Source: Halodesulfovibrio aestuarii
GTDB taxonomy: Bacteria > Desulfobacterota > Desulfovibrionia > Desulfovibrionales > Desulfovibrionaceae
Reading direction: 5' to 3' (one strand)
DNA: 64,000 nucleotides
Assembly (NCBI RefSeq): GCF_050571805.1
Contig: NZ_CP192219.1
In this document: positions 31,984 through 40,566 of the stretch, piece by piece
How positions within the stretch are numbered: position 1 is the stretch's first letter
How the letters are laid out: every line of letters begins with the position of its first letter
Notes under the pieces: model-generated
Told to the model about the DNA's origin: nothing
Database searches by the model: none
Seen by the model: the letters and a program-made list of their open reading frames with translations, nothing else
Translations under genes and position numbers: made by a program

Positions 31984-32499
31984 TTAGAATGTATTGCGCA
32001 TTTTATCGACCATTTTATGGACGAGTAGGTTTGTAATTTGAGTACCTGCAAGACGTGCGTCAGATACGGGATAAGATCTGGAAAGTCCTGTATTGCCTGA
32101 TGTCCATACTAGTTCGTTCTTGCTATCGTATACTACTGCACTAAACCTAAGAGAGACTGTATACTCAAGAGTTTCGTCCTTAGTTCCAAGCACACGACTG
32201 CGAATGGTGAATTTTTCAATATTAATGACCATGCTGTAATCAGCAGATTCTGAACCAGTCATAATCGCAATATTTCTGTTAGTAATTTCGTCATACATGC
32301 TGGAACGGACAATCTGGTTAATCCACGGGTAGATTGTAGCGTTTTTAACTTCTCTAATGCGCATTGTAGAGGAACCGTTGCCCAAGATGCTTGGCTGATT
32401 GTTAGTCAGGGAGTATCCGCAACCCGTGAGGGAAAGAGATGCAAGGAGACAAAGCACAGCAAGAATGCGGGAAGCAGAGGATAATGTAGGAAGCGTCAT
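31984..32499 (-). CDS. lptE: LPS-assembly lipoprotein LptE
   Basis: 171 residues. A signal peptide ends in the lipobox SLTGC with Cys27 as lipidation site, followed by GYSLTNNQPSIL. The rest is an alpha/beta domain with LptE-like strands (YSMVINIEKFTIRSRV, then YTVSLRFSAVVYDSKNELVW). LptE plugs the LptD barrel that inserts LPS into the outer membrane. The assignment rests on length, lipobox, the GCGYxL start and the lptE-holA order. AGGAACC precedes the ATG. Confidence 0.85.
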   Translation of the reverse strand: MTLPTLSSASRILAVLCLLASLSLTGCGYSLTNNQPSILGNGSSTMRIREVKNATIYPWINQIVRSSMYDEITNRNIAIMTGSESADYSMVINIEKFTIRSRVLGTKDETLEYTVSLRFSAVVYDSKNELVWTSGNTGLSRSYPVSDARLAGTQITNLLVHKMVDKMRNTF

Positions 32500-32707
32500 A
32501 CCAAGGTTCCTGTGTTATTGTTTGTGTCGAAAAAAGAAAATACCATTGGCCAACTCCACATAAGGAAAGTGATACCAACACGATAGTTGATATCAGATGA
32601 AGTGTGATTACGTCTAGCTTCGGATGCACTTTACGGGTAAATAGATGTCGTAAAAGTTAGTTACGGTATAAAAGAAGTTATGTTTTAAAAAGTGGATTGG
32701 AGTCTAT

Positions 32708-33166
32708 ATGCAAATTTGGGTAGATGCGGATGCGTGCCCTAAGGTCATTAAAGAGGTTTTATTCAAAGTTGCTGTACGGCGTAAAGTCAAAACAACGCTT
32801 GTCGCCAATAGCCATGTTTCTGTCCCTTCTTCACCTCATGTCGATTTTATCCGTGTAGGGGCAGGATTTGATGTGGCGGATGATGAGATTGTGAAACTTG
32901 CGAGTATGGGAGATCTTGTTGTTACAGCTGACGTTCCACTTGCAGATAAAATTGTGGAGAAGGGGGCAACCGCATTGAACCCTCGAGGTCAACTGTACAC
33001 AGAAGACAATATTAAAGGTTTGCTTCGTATGCGTCATCTTATGGAAGAACTTCGAAGCGGCGGTATGGTCTCTGGCGGCCCAGCCCCACTTGGTGCGCGT
33101 GATAAGCAGGAATTTACTAACCAGCTTGATAAATTTGTAACGCGTAGGCTGAAAGAAGAAGAGTAG
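32708..33166 (+). CDS. yaiI: YaiI/YqxD-family (DUF188) protein
   Basis: 152 residues, the normal size for the UPF0178 family. The signature IWVDADACPKVIKEVLFKVA starts the protein; DLVVTADVPLADKIVEKGA and ALNPRGQLYTEDNI follow. The fold is PIN-like with conserved Asp residues, suggesting a nuclease, but no activity is established. TTGGAG precedes the ATG. It is on the plus strand, interrupting the otherwise minus-strand leuS-lptE-holA order. Confidence 0.93.
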   Translation: MQIWVDADACPKVIKEVLFKVAVRRKVKTTLVANSHVSVPSSPHVDFIRVGAGFDVADDEIVKLASMGDLVVTADVPLADKIVEKGATALNPRGQLYTEDNIKGLLRMRHLMEELRSGGMVSGGPAPLGARDKQEFTNQLDKFVTRRLKEEE

Positions 33167-33244
33167 ACATTTATTTTTAGAATGATCATGAAGCTGCGTC
33201 ACATGGGAGATTCCGGTGTTGCAGCTTCCTCTTATAAAAAATTT

Positions 33245-33278
33245 AAAAGGCTCCTGAATATGTATTCAGGAGCCTTTT
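33245..33278. terminator. Bidirectional terminator
   Basis: AAAAGGCTCCTGAATA and TATTCAGGAGCCTTTT form a 16-bp stem, symmetric for both directions. It separates yaiI and the convergent DUF697 gene. Confidence 0.9.
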
Positions 33279-33280
33279 GT

Positions 33281-34834
33281 CTATTCAGAGGATGGGGGTT
33301 CGTCTTTCTTGCGTTTTTTCTTCGAAAAGGGATGGGATAGTAACTTTTTCGTTTGTACTGTGACGGAAGACATTTTCTTACCGGATTTTTGTACACCCCG
33401 TTTAACTTTTACATCTGCATTGCTCATAGCGGTTCCAGCCTTTTTACCAACGAAGAGTATTCCATTTACTGTTGATGAGGCAGCAACGCTTACCCCGTTT
33501 GTTGCTGAACTTGCGACGGAAGAGGCAGCAGAGGCCACACTGGAAATACCTCCGGTTACTGTAGTTGCAGTAGCTGAAAGTCCCTTGCCAGCACCTTCTG
33601 CCGCTGCGGCTGCACCTTTCGTAGCTGTTGTTGCAGCAACTGAAACGCCTTTTGTTGCTGCGGAGGTTGCTGTTACAACCCCGCTTGCAACGCTACCGAC
33701 TGCACTTCTGGAAGTCTGTTTGAGCACTTTTCCTGCATTTGATGCTCCTGTCATAACTTTTTCAGTGGTGCCGGAAACCCTTTCACGTGTTGTACGAAGT
33801 TTTTCCTTTTTTCCTTTTATAGGTTCAGATGTGCTATCTGAACAATTTTTAGTTGCACTGTCTAAGTCAGACTGAGAAGAAGAGGCGATACCACGGACAG
33901 CATCCCAGGCTTTTGCCATACTGCGTTTTACTGTTTTGGATGCTCCGGAAATAAGTGATTGAGCAACTGTCGAAATAGTATCTCCGGATGTTCGCATGAA
34001 CATGGCCGCAGCTTCCCGTGTGGCAGACCTGCGCTGTTCTTTTTTGCTGAGTAAGTCTTTGTCGGTATAAATGCTCATATAATTACGGGCGATAATACCG
34101 CAGCGCATGGTGAGGAGAGCATTCATTGAGCCATCAAGGATAGAGGCCGTAACAACAGATGCAACAGCCTGTGCGCCCGGAATACTTCCCATAACAGAGG
34201 TCGCTACGAGCGGACCGACTATTTGTTGCGTGTATTCTTCCACAACAATATCTTCTATCGCACCAGCAAAGAAGGCCGTTGCAGCAACGTTTTTATAGAG
34301 TGATATGAGGTCGCCCATGTGCGGACGCTGTGCATACAGTTTCGTAATTTTGTAGATAAGGTGTGTAATAAGGGCGAACACAATAAGTGTGTCCAATTTC
34401 CCGTTTTGTGCCGTTGCTGTACCGACGAAGACTCGTTTAGAGGTTTCTTCAATAAGACGATTTGCTTCAGTTTTAAGCGCAGTAATACTATCTTCAATTT
34501 CTTGTTCTGTTTTGCATGAACATCGCTGATTTTTGAGAAAGAGATTTTGTTGCAAACGGTCAATATACGCATGACGATACTCTTGGATTTGCTCTTCTGT
34601 CGGGTCTTGAGGAATAATAAGCGGTTTCGGAAAGACAAATAAGGAAAGGCCGAAATAGGTGAGTACCCCGAAGCACAGGGTAGAGAGTGACCAGAACACT
34701 ACAGAAACATACGCAGGATTAATGTAAGCAACCACGTCTGCAATTGTGCGAATACCGGAAAGCAATAACGAAGCAAAAGCTATGGAAATAATAGCGCAAA
34801 AAATGAAGAGAATAATTTTGATTTTTGAATGCAT
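33281..34834 (-). CDS. DUF697-type membrane protein with Ala/Ser/Thr-rich tail
   Basis: 517 residues. Two hydrophobic segments occur near the N-terminus (residues about 5-70) and a DUF697-like hydrophobic block (about 150-255) that starts GKLDTLIVFALITHLIYKI and contains PGAQAVASVVTASILDG. From residue about 370 to 475 the protein is a run of short Ala/Ser/Thr/Gly/Val repeats of the type ATKGVSVAATTATKG and SVASAASSVASSATNG. The end is strongly basic (FSKKKRKKDEPPSSE). DUF697 proteins often follow GTPases, but none is adjacent. I know no function for this architecture. Confidence 0.78.
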   Translation of the reverse strand: MHSKIKIILFIFCAIISIAFASLLLSGIRTIADVVAYINPAYVSVVFWSLSTLCFGVLTYFGLSLFVFPKPLIIPQDPTEEQIQEYRHAYIDRLQQNLFLKNQRCSCKTEQEIEDSITALKTEANRLIEETSKRVFVGTATAQNGKLDTLIVFALITHLIYKITKLYAQRPHMGDLISLYKNVAATAFFAGAIEDIVVEEYTQQIVGPLVATSVMGSIPGAQAVASVVTASILDGSMNALLTMRCGIIARNYMSIYTDKDLLSKKEQRRSATREAAAMFMRTSGDTISTVAQSLISGASKTVKRSMAKAWDAVRGIASSSQSDLDSATKNCSDSTSEPIKGKKEKLRTTRERVSGTTEKVMTGASNAGKVLKQTSRSAVGSVASGVVTATSAATKGVSVAATTATKGAAAAAEGAGKGLSATATTVTGGISSVASAASSVASSATNGVSVAASSTVNGILFVGKKAGTAMSNADVKVKRGVQKSGKKMSSVTVQTKKLLSHPFSKKKRKKDEPPSSE

Positions 34835-35052
34835 TGGTGGAATCCAAAATGTCCATGCTGTAAAGCACGGGATGAAATTGTGCGTTCTATTTCTAATACC
34901 TCGCGCATTGCTTTCAGAAAGTGAAGTACTTTTTTGTCCCTGAAGACTGGGGTGATTCGTACGCGAACAAGAGTTCTTCCTAGTACGCTATTTTATGCGC
35001 ACCCCATCCTTTATCTTATTTTCAATGTGGTGAAAACTTTCTGAAATGAACA
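34835..35052. other. Intergenic region between the DUF697 gene and leuS
   Basis: With the leuS terminator and its tail this is a gap of about 325 bases. It should contain the DUF697 promoter. I see no open frame with a ribosome-binding site and no other structure. Confidence 0.4.
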
Positions 35053-35088
35053 ATAAAAAAGAGCTACCCTATACAGTTAGGGCAGCCC
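35053..35088 (-). terminator. Intrinsic terminator after leuS
   Basis: On the minus strand GCTGCCCTA / TAGGGTAGC pair with one G-U wobble, and CTCTTTTTTATTG follows. The plus strand has an A-C mismatch at the wobble position, so the signal belongs to the minus strand. Confidence 0.85.
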
Positions 35089-35160
35089 TTTTTATATTCA
35101 GAAAGAGTCGTAGTTCGCCAGAGGTTCGCCGGAAAAACGCCGAGCCGAAGGCAATATAGA

Positions 35161-37650
35161 CTAGTTTGCTACGATGTTGACAAGCTTGCCGGGAACAACG
35201 ATCACTTTGCGGATAGTTTTTCCTTCGATGTGCTTCATAACGTTTGTGTCGTTTTTAGCGAGTGCTTCGACTTCGTCTTTGCTTGCAGATGCAGGCACTT
35301 CAAGGCGAGCACGAACTTTACCGTTGACCTGTACAACAACGGTAAGCACATCTTTGACCATTGCTTCTTCGCTGTATGTTGGCCACAGAGCGTGTACGAG
35401 ACGTTCGCTGTGTCCAAGCTGTTCCCAAATTTCTTCACAAAGGTGTGGGGTGAATGGGGACATCAGGTTGATAACGGTACTGATTGCAGAGGAGAGAACT
35501 TTGCGACCTTTTTCGTCATCTTTTAGCACGTCTTTAGCGAGGTAGAGCTCGTTCACCAGTTCCATGATTGCTGCAATAGCGGTGTTGAACTGGAAGCGCT
35601 GTTCGATGTCATCGCCAGCTTTTTTAACGGTTTCATGCTCTTTAAGACGGATAGCTTTTGCTTCTTTGCAAGTGCAGTCATCAGCAGTGGAAGAACAAGG
35701 GGTAACCGCAATCAGTTCGCCTTCGAGTTCTTCAATGAGACGCCAGATACGGTTTACAAAACGGAAAGAGCCATCGATACCCGTTTCAGACCATTCGAAG
35801 TCACGTTCAGGTGGCGCTGCAAAGAGACAGAAAAGACGAACCGTGTCCGCACCGTAGCGTGCGATCATTTCGGTCGGGTCAACAACGTTACCTTTAGACT
35901 TGGACATCTTGGAGCCATCCATGAGTACCATGCCCTGAGTGAGCAGGTTCGCAAATGGTTCGTCAAAATCTAAGTAGCCGCAGTCACGCAGAGCTTTTGT
36001 AAAGAAGCGTGCGTAGAGCAGGTGAAGAATTGCGTGTTCAACACCACCGATGTACTGATCAACTGGTGCCCAGTAGTTAAGAGCTTCCGGAGTAAACGGA
36101 GCTTCGTGATTCTGCGCGTCAGTGTAACGTGCAAAGTACCATGAGGATTCGACAAACGTATCCATGGTGTCAGTTTCGCGACGTGCAGGTTTGCCGCATT
36201 TAGGGCAGGTGCAGTCTACAAACTCAGGAGTGTCTGGAAGCGGAGATCGACCATCTGTATGAGTCTGTACGTTCAGTGGCAGTTCAATAGGAAGATTTTC
36301 TTCTTTTTCAGGAACAATGCCACACTCGTCACAGTATACAACAGGGATTGGAGCACCCCAGTAGCGCTGACGGGAGATGTTCCAGTCGCGCAGGCGGTAG
36401 TTGACTGTTTTTTCGCCACAGTTGTTTTCCTGCAGCCAAACAGCAACTTTTTCTTTGCCCTCTTCGTTAGTCAGGCCGGTGAATTCGCCGGAGTTTATCA
36501 TCATGCCCGGTGTAGAAACTGCTTCGGTCATAGTGGCCGGATCAAGTTCTTCACCTTCTGGTTGAATAACTACGTGAAGAGGCAGGTCGTATTTACGGGC
36601 AAATTCAAAGTCACGCTGATCATGTGCCGGCACTGCCATAACAGCACCTGTGCCGTAATCGACAAGGACGAAGTTCGCAACGTATACAGGAACCTTTGCG
36701 CCGTTTACCGGGTTGATGCAGTAGGCACCAGTGAAGATGCCTTCTTTTTCGAGATTGTCAGAAGTACGCTCAATGCGATCCATATTGGTGATTCGTTTTA
36801 CGAATGCGCGTACGTCATCAGCATGCTCTGTACCTTCAATAAGTTTTTCCACCATTGGGTGTTCTGGTGCGAGGCTCATGAAGGAAACACCGAATACGGT
36901 ATCCGGACGGGTTGTGAAGACTGGGATAATTTCTTCGGAATTTTCAACTTTAAACTGGATTTCAGCACCGATAGATTTACCGATCCAGTTTTCCTGCATG
37001 GAGATAACGCGATCCGGCCAGCCACCTTTAAGCTTTTCAAGGTCGGCAAGCAGTTCTTCTGCGTAGTCTGTGATTTTAAGGAACCACTGTGCGAGGTCAC
37101 GTTGTTCTACAACAGAGTCGCAACGCCAGCAAAGGCCGTCTTCAACCTGCTCGTTAGCAAGAACAGTGTTACAAGTAGGGCACCAGTTCTGAGCCTGACG
37201 CTTACGGTAGAGCAAACCCTTTTCAAGGAATTTGAGGAAGAATAACTGTTCCCAGCGGTAGTATTCTTTATCGCAGGTGGCAAGCTCTCGACGCCAATCG
37301 AAAGAGTAACCGAGGCGTGAAAGCTGGTTACGCATATTGTCGATGTTGGAGTGAGTCCACTTTGCAGGGTGGATGTTGTTTTTGATAGCGGCGTTTTCTG
37401 CAGGAAGACCGAAAGCATCCCAGCCCATAGGATGCATTACGTTTTTGCCTTTCATACGCATAAAACGTGCTACGACGTCACCTAGGGAGTAGTTGCGAAC
37501 ATGACCCATGTGAATGTTGCCCGAAGGGTACGGGAACATCTCCAGCACATAGTGTTTAGGTTTGTCCGATGTGTGATCGGTGTGAAAATCGCCGTTGGTA
37601 GCCCAAGTTTGCTGCCACTTAGTTTCTATGGCTTGCGGATCATATTTCAT
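35161..37650 (-). CDS. leuS: Leucyl-tRNA synthetase
   Basis: 829-residue class I synthetase. It has the HIGH-type motif PYPSGNIHMGH near residue 45, a zinc-type knuckle in the CP1 region, the editing domain (TTRPDTVFGVSF, then GTGAVMAVPAHDQRD), and the KMSKS loop GSKMSKSKGNVVDP, then the anticodon-binding domain. I choose the ATG at 37650 (MKYDPQAIETKW is the usual N-terminus, with AAAGGAAC nine bases upstream). An in-frame ATG at 37680 overlaps the stop of a small upstream frame as TAATG and would add ten residues; it cannot be excluded. Confidence 0.97.
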   Translation of the reverse strand: MKYDPQAIETKWQQTWATNGDFHTDHTSDKPKHYVLEMFPYPSGNIHMGHVRNYSLGDVVARFMRMKGKNVMHPMGWDAFGLPAENAAIKNNIHPAKWTHSNIDNMRNQLSRLGYSFDWRRELATCDKEYYRWEQLFFLKFLEKGLLYRKRQAQNWCPTCNTVLANEQVEDGLCWRCDSVVEQRDLAQWFLKITDYAEELLADLEKLKGGWPDRVISMQENWIGKSIGAEIQFKVENSEEIIPVFTTRPDTVFGVSFMSLAPEHPMVEKLIEGTEHADDVRAFVKRITNMDRIERTSDNLEKEGIFTGAYCINPVNGAKVPVYVANFVLVDYGTGAVMAVPAHDQRDFEFARKYDLPLHVVIQPEGEELDPATMTEAVSTPGMMINSGEFTGLTNEEGKEKVAVWLQENNCGEKTVNYRLRDWNISRQRYWGAPIPVVYCDECGIVPEKEENLPIELPLNVQTHTDGRSPLPDTPEFVDCTCPKCGKPARRETDTMDTFVESSWYFARYTDAQNHEAPFTPEALNYWAPVDQYIGGVEHAILHLLYARFFTKALRDCGYLDFDEPFANLLTQGMVLMDGSKMSKSKGNVVDPTEMIARYGADTVRLFCLFAAPPERDFEWSETGIDGSFRFVNRIWRLIEELEGELIAVTPCSSTADDCTCKEAKAIRLKEHETVKKAGDDIEQRFQFNTAIAAIMELVNELYLAKDVLKDDEKGRKVLSSAISTVINLMSPFTPHLCEEIWEQLGHSERLVHALWPTYSEEAMVKDVLTVVVQVNGKVRARLEVPASASKDEVEALAKNDTNVMKHIEGKTIRKVIVVPGKLVNIVAN

Positions 37651-37679
37651 TGCCGACAGTTCCTTTGATCTTTCGCTCA

Positions 37680-37808
37680 TTAAAAAGGTCTGTTGCTGAT
37701 GATGTGGCTTAGAGAGATGGCTTCTGCGGCAAGGACTTTGCCCTGCATCCGCAAGGGGGATGCCCTCTTAACCTCGTCTACAAAAGGTTCCAGCGTGAAA
37801 TTGTGCAT
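37680..37808 (-). CDS. Candidate 42-codon upstream frame of leuS
   Basis: A clean frame starts at ATG 37808 with AAAGG five bases upstream and ends at a TAA that overlaps an in-frame leuS ATG (TAATG). The product starts MHNFTLEPFVDEVKRA and is helical, not leucine-rich, so it is not an obvious attenuator peptide. The same stretch can fold into a three-way junction RNA, so it may be non-coding instead. I do not recognise the peptide. Confidence 0.4.
   Translation of the reverse strand: MHNFTLEPFVDEVKRASPLRMQGKVLAAEAISLSHIISNRPF
37706..37773 (-). ncRNA. Candidate structured leader RNA of leuS (three-way junction)
   Basis: On the minus strand GGTTAAGAGG (37773-37764) pairs with TCTCTAAGCC (37715-37706), enclosing two hairpins: GCATCC / GGATGC (37763-37745) and GGCAA / TTGCC (37742-37728). 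In the outer helix the minus strand makes G-U wobbles where the plus strand would have A-C mismatches, as expected for a sense leader. It does not match any riboswitch class I know. Confidence 0.4.
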
Positions 37809-37811
37809 GGG

Positions 37812-38078
37812 GGCCTTTATGTATGTAAACAACAGATTTTGATTCTTATAAAATATATTTAGTTACGCAGATATTTTTTTGTCCGTTTGGAACAATTTAA
37901 AGAGTCTGGAACTTCATATTTATTTTTAATGCCTTGCAATACAAAACTACCTGTCCTTCGGCAAGAGAAGGAAGAGCTGTTTTACGCAAAAATGTTATTT
38001 TTAACAGGAGATGCCCGGACTTCTTGAAAAAGGAGTCCGGGCATAAAAAACGCTATATATGAAGGCGACTGAAAAAAA
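37812..38078. other. Gene-free AT-rich region between nusB and leuS
   Basis: Holds an 11-bp perfect hairpin (ATGCCCGGACT / AGTCCGGGCAT, 38011-38044) without a proper T-run on either side, plus AT-rich sequence that may contain the leuS promoter. No coding frame with a ribosome-binding site is seen. Confidence 0.45.
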
Positions 38079-38200
38079 GATACATAAGGAAGCCTACGTC
38101 GTAATTATCGGGGAGAAGCCTCGTGTAATTGCGGTCGAGAGTTTTTACTCTTGCAGGTCTAGGGCAGAGCCAGCCGTTGGAGACGTTCTTATGTATATTT
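38079..38200. ncRNA. Candidate structured RNA between nusB and leuS
   Basis: ATACATAAG (38080-38088) and CTTATGTAT (38188-38196) close about 100 bases. Inside are a long hairpin (38100-38133, 14 pairs), AGAGT-TTTT-ACTCT, GGC-AGA-GCC and a second closing pairing ACGTC / GACGT. The long hairpin keeps three G-U wobbles only if the plus strand is transcribed, but a better T-run (CTTTTTTTC) follows on the minus strand. The strand is therefore unresolved and no known family matches. Confidence 0.45.
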
Positions 38201-38207
38201 TAATTTC

Positions 38208-38675
38208 TTAGTACTTAAGTTCCAGTGTGCCTTCTTCTAAAGCTTTTGCAGCAGCGTCTAGTAGACCGTTAACAAAAGGACGAGAACGGTCATCACCATA
38301 CTGCTTTGCAAGTTCGATAGCTTCGTTAATTGCAACTTTGGGTGGAATATCTTCACGGTAGAGCATTTCAAAAACTGCAAGGCGAAGCAGAGTGATTTCA
38401 ATTTTACCAATACGTTCCACTTTCCAGTGGCGGGAAAATTGAGAGATCACATCATCGAGAGCGCGGTAGTTGCTCCATACGCCTTCGATAAGTTCCCAAG
38501 TGAAGCCTTCCGGCTGGCACTGGGCTTCCGGCTTGTCAGCATTGTCAGGGGAAGTCATGTAGGCTTCCTGCAAAGCTTCAATAGTCATAGCCGGAGAGAA
38601 GTTTAAGCCGTACAAAAATTGGAAAGCTTGTGCACGTGCCAACTTGCGTGGTATTTTCTTTGGTTTATTAGCCAT
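38208..38675 (-). CDS. nusB: Transcription antitermination factor NusB
   Basis: 155 residues of the NusB all-helical fold: KKIPRKLARAQAFQFLYGLNF at the N-terminus (RNA-binding, Arg-rich), and the conserved C-terminal part PPKVAINEAIELAKQYG followed by RPFVNGLLDAAAK. It acts with NusE in rRNA antitermination. The ATG lies three bases after the ribH stop, the common ribH-nusB pair. Confidence 0.95.
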   Translation of the reverse strand: MANKPKKIPRKLARAQAFQFLYGLNFSPAMTIEALQEAYMTSPDNADKPEAQCQPEGFTWELIEGVWSNYRALDDVISQFSRHWKVERIGKIEITLLRLAVFEMLYREDIPPKVAINEAIELAKQYGDDRSRPFVNGLLDAAAKALEEGTLELKY

Positions 38676-38678
38676 ATA

Positions 38679-39149
38679 TTACAATTGCTCCAGAACACGG
38701 TATGTTTCAAGCATGGCGGAAGCGGCTTCAACGCCTTTGTTACCACCTTTGGAGCCTGCGCGTTCAATTGCTTGTTCGAGGGAATCACAGGTGAGCAGAC
38801 CGAAACCGACAGGAATGCCGGAATCAAGGCTTACCTGAGCAAGGCCCTTTGCACATTCATTACATACGAAATCAAAATGAGGAGTGGCGCCGCGAATAAC
38901 TGCGCCGAGTGCTACTATGCCATCATATTTACCGCTTGCAGCCAGCTTTTTAGCAGCGATTGGCATTTCAAATGCTCCCGGAAGCTTAACAATAGTCATA
39001 TTTTCGCGGTCACCGCCATTACGGGCGAGGTAATCTACTGCGCCACCAACAAGACGATCAACAACAAAGTCGTTGAAACGGGTTGCGATGATTGCAATTT
39101 TAAGACCTTTAGCGTCGAACTGACCTTCGATAGTTTCAATATGCAGCAT
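38679..39149 (-). CDS. ribH: 6,7-dimethyl-8-ribityllumazine synthase
   Basis: 156 residues. Motifs are ATRFNDFVVDRLVGGA (substrate Phe/Asn), VKLPGAFEMPIAAKKLA, GAVIRGATPHFDFVCNE with the catalytic His, and PVGFGLLTCDSLEQAIERAG. It joins the RibA- and RibD-derived precursors to lumazine, the penultimate step of riboflavin synthesis, and assembles into an icosahedral or pentameric shell. GGAG precedes the ATG. It is separated from ribBA by a hairpin terminator. Confidence 0.97.
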   Translation of the reverse strand: MLHIETIEGQFDAKGLKIAIIATRFNDFVVDRLVGGAVDYLARNGGDRENMTIVKLPGAFEMPIAAKKLAASGKYDGIVALGAVIRGATPHFDFVCNECAKGLAQVSLDSGIPVGFGLLTCDSLEQAIERAGSKGGNKGVEAASAMLETYRVLEQL

Positions 39150-39216
39150 GGTATAATCTCCTTCTTGAGACCTACTTTTACTCCAGCAGCAAAAGTGGGT
39201 CGATAAGTATAGAACA

Positions 39217-39259
39217 AGCTCCCTAGCCCTGAAAAGAACTATTTTTAGGGCTAGGGAGC
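39217..39259 (-). terminator. Hairpin between ribBA and ribH
   Basis: GCTCCCTAGCCCT / AGGGCTAGGGAGC, a perfect 13-bp stem with a 15-base loop. Post-stem sequence on the minus strand is TTGTTCT, only moderately T-rich; it may be a partial terminator within the rib operon. Confidence 0.65.
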
Positions 39260-39284
39260 ATATTGTTAATTTGAACGATGGTTA

Positions 39285-40502
39285 TTACTTGGAATCATTA
39301 AGATGTTCAAGCATGTGTCCCATTTTTTCTTTTTTGGTGCGCAGGTAGTCTTCGTTGAATTCGCAGGCGTTCATTTCAATCGGAACACGTTCTACAACTT
39401 CAATTCCGTATCCTTCAATACCAACAATCTTTTTAGGGTTATTGGTCATCATGCGCATCTGGCGTACGCCGAGGTCAACCAGCATCTGTGCGCCGATACC
39501 GTAGTCACGAAGATCAGCTTTAAAGCCGAGTTTCTCGTTTGCTTCTACGGTGTCGTAGCCCTGATCCTGAAGGTTGTATGCTTTAATTTTGTTGGCAAGT
39601 CCGATACCGCGTCCTTCCTGACGCATGTACAGAATGATTCCCTGATCTTCTGCCTGAACTTTACACATTGCGTTTGCAAGCTGGTCGCCGCAATCACAAC
39701 GCATGGAACCAAGTACGTCACCAGTGAGGCATTCACTATGTACACGAACGAGTACTGGCTTACTGGAGTCAATTGGTCCTTTAACAAGAGCAAGATGAGT
39801 TTCCGGCTCAAGTTCGTTTTCGTATGCGATGACTTTGAATTCACCATACTTGGTAGGCAGTTCTGCTTCTGCAACGCGTTTGACGGACAGTTCGTCAGGG
39901 CGCATGCGGTGGCGGATCAAATCACGGATGGTTGCGATTTTCATATCATGCTTTTTAGCAAATTCAACGAGATCTGGCATGCGTGCCATTTCGCCGTCAT
40001 CTTTCATGATTTCGCAAATTACTGCTGCACCTTTTAGGCCGCCAAGTTTTGCAAGGTCCACAGAACCTTCTGTTTGGCCAGCACGAACAAGAACGCCGCC
40101 TTTCTGGGCGCGTAGTGGAAAAATATGACCCGGTGTGACAATGTCATCCGGTTGTACGTCGTTTGCAATAGCTGCAAGGATAGTTGTTGCACGGTCTTTA
40201 GCGGAGATCCCAGTGGTTACGCCAGTACGCGCTTCAATGGAAACGGTAAAGTTGGTGCCGAATTTGGAACCGTTGCGCTGGGTCATCATAGGTAAGTCAA
40301 GCTTGTCCACCCATTCCGGGGCAAGTGCAAGACAAATAAGTCCGCGACCATGTGTTGCCATAAAGTTGATAACTTCTGGTGTTACATGCTCAGCAGCAAT
40401 AGTAAGGTCACCTTCGTTCTCGCGGTCTTCGTCGTCTACGAGAATAAGCATCCGACCTTTTTTGATCTCTTCAATGGCCTCTTCGGCCGTACACATAGGC
40501 AT
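39285..40502 (-). CDS. ribBA: Bifunctional DHBP synthase / GTP cyclohydrolase II
   Basis: 405 residues. The N-terminal RibB domain has VDDEDRENEGDLTIAAE and HGRGLICLAL. The C-terminal RibA domain (from residue about 205) shows the zinc site SECLTGDVLGSMRCDCGDQL and RQEGRGIGLANKI. The fusion makes both branches of riboflavin precursor synthesis from ribulose-5-phosphate and GTP. I start at ATG 40502, which follows CGAGGTG; a longer frame of 11 codons lacks a signal. It follows ribE in the operon. Confidence 0.97.
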   Translation of the reverse strand: MPMCTAEEAIEEIKKGRMLILVDDEDRENEGDLTIAAEHVTPEVINFMATHGRGLICLALAPEWVDKLDLPMMTQRNGSKFGTNFTVSIEARTGVTTGISAKDRATTILAAIANDVQPDDIVTPGHIFPLRAQKGGVLVRAGQTEGSVDLAKLGGLKGAAVICEIMKDDGEMARMPDLVEFAKKHDMKIATIRDLIRHRMRPDELSVKRVAEAELPTKYGEFKVIAYENELEPETHLALVKGPIDSSKPVLVRVHSECLTGDVLGSMRCDCGDQLANAMCKVQAEDQGIILYMRQEGRGIGLANKIKAYNLQDQGYDTVEANEKLGFKADLRDYGIGAQMLVDLGVRQMRMMTNNPKKIVGIEGYGIEVVERVPIEMNACEFNEDYLRTKKEKMGHMLEHLNDSK

Positions 40503-40566
40503 TGTCGCACCTCGTTGTATGTTCTTAAACTGCATGTCCCACGAAGCAGATTAATGAATGCGAAAA

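Noticed and set aside
33480..33740. Repeat region in the DUF697 gene as a possible tandem DNA repeat or CRISPR-like array
   Set aside because: Repeats are irregular at DNA level and explained by the Ala/Ser/Thr-rich protein sequence.
36259..37245. Long plus-strand frame (328 codons) antisense to leuS
   Set aside because: It is a frame shadow of leuS; residue content is Phe/Cys/Val-rich, as typical for antisense translation, and no start signal is present.
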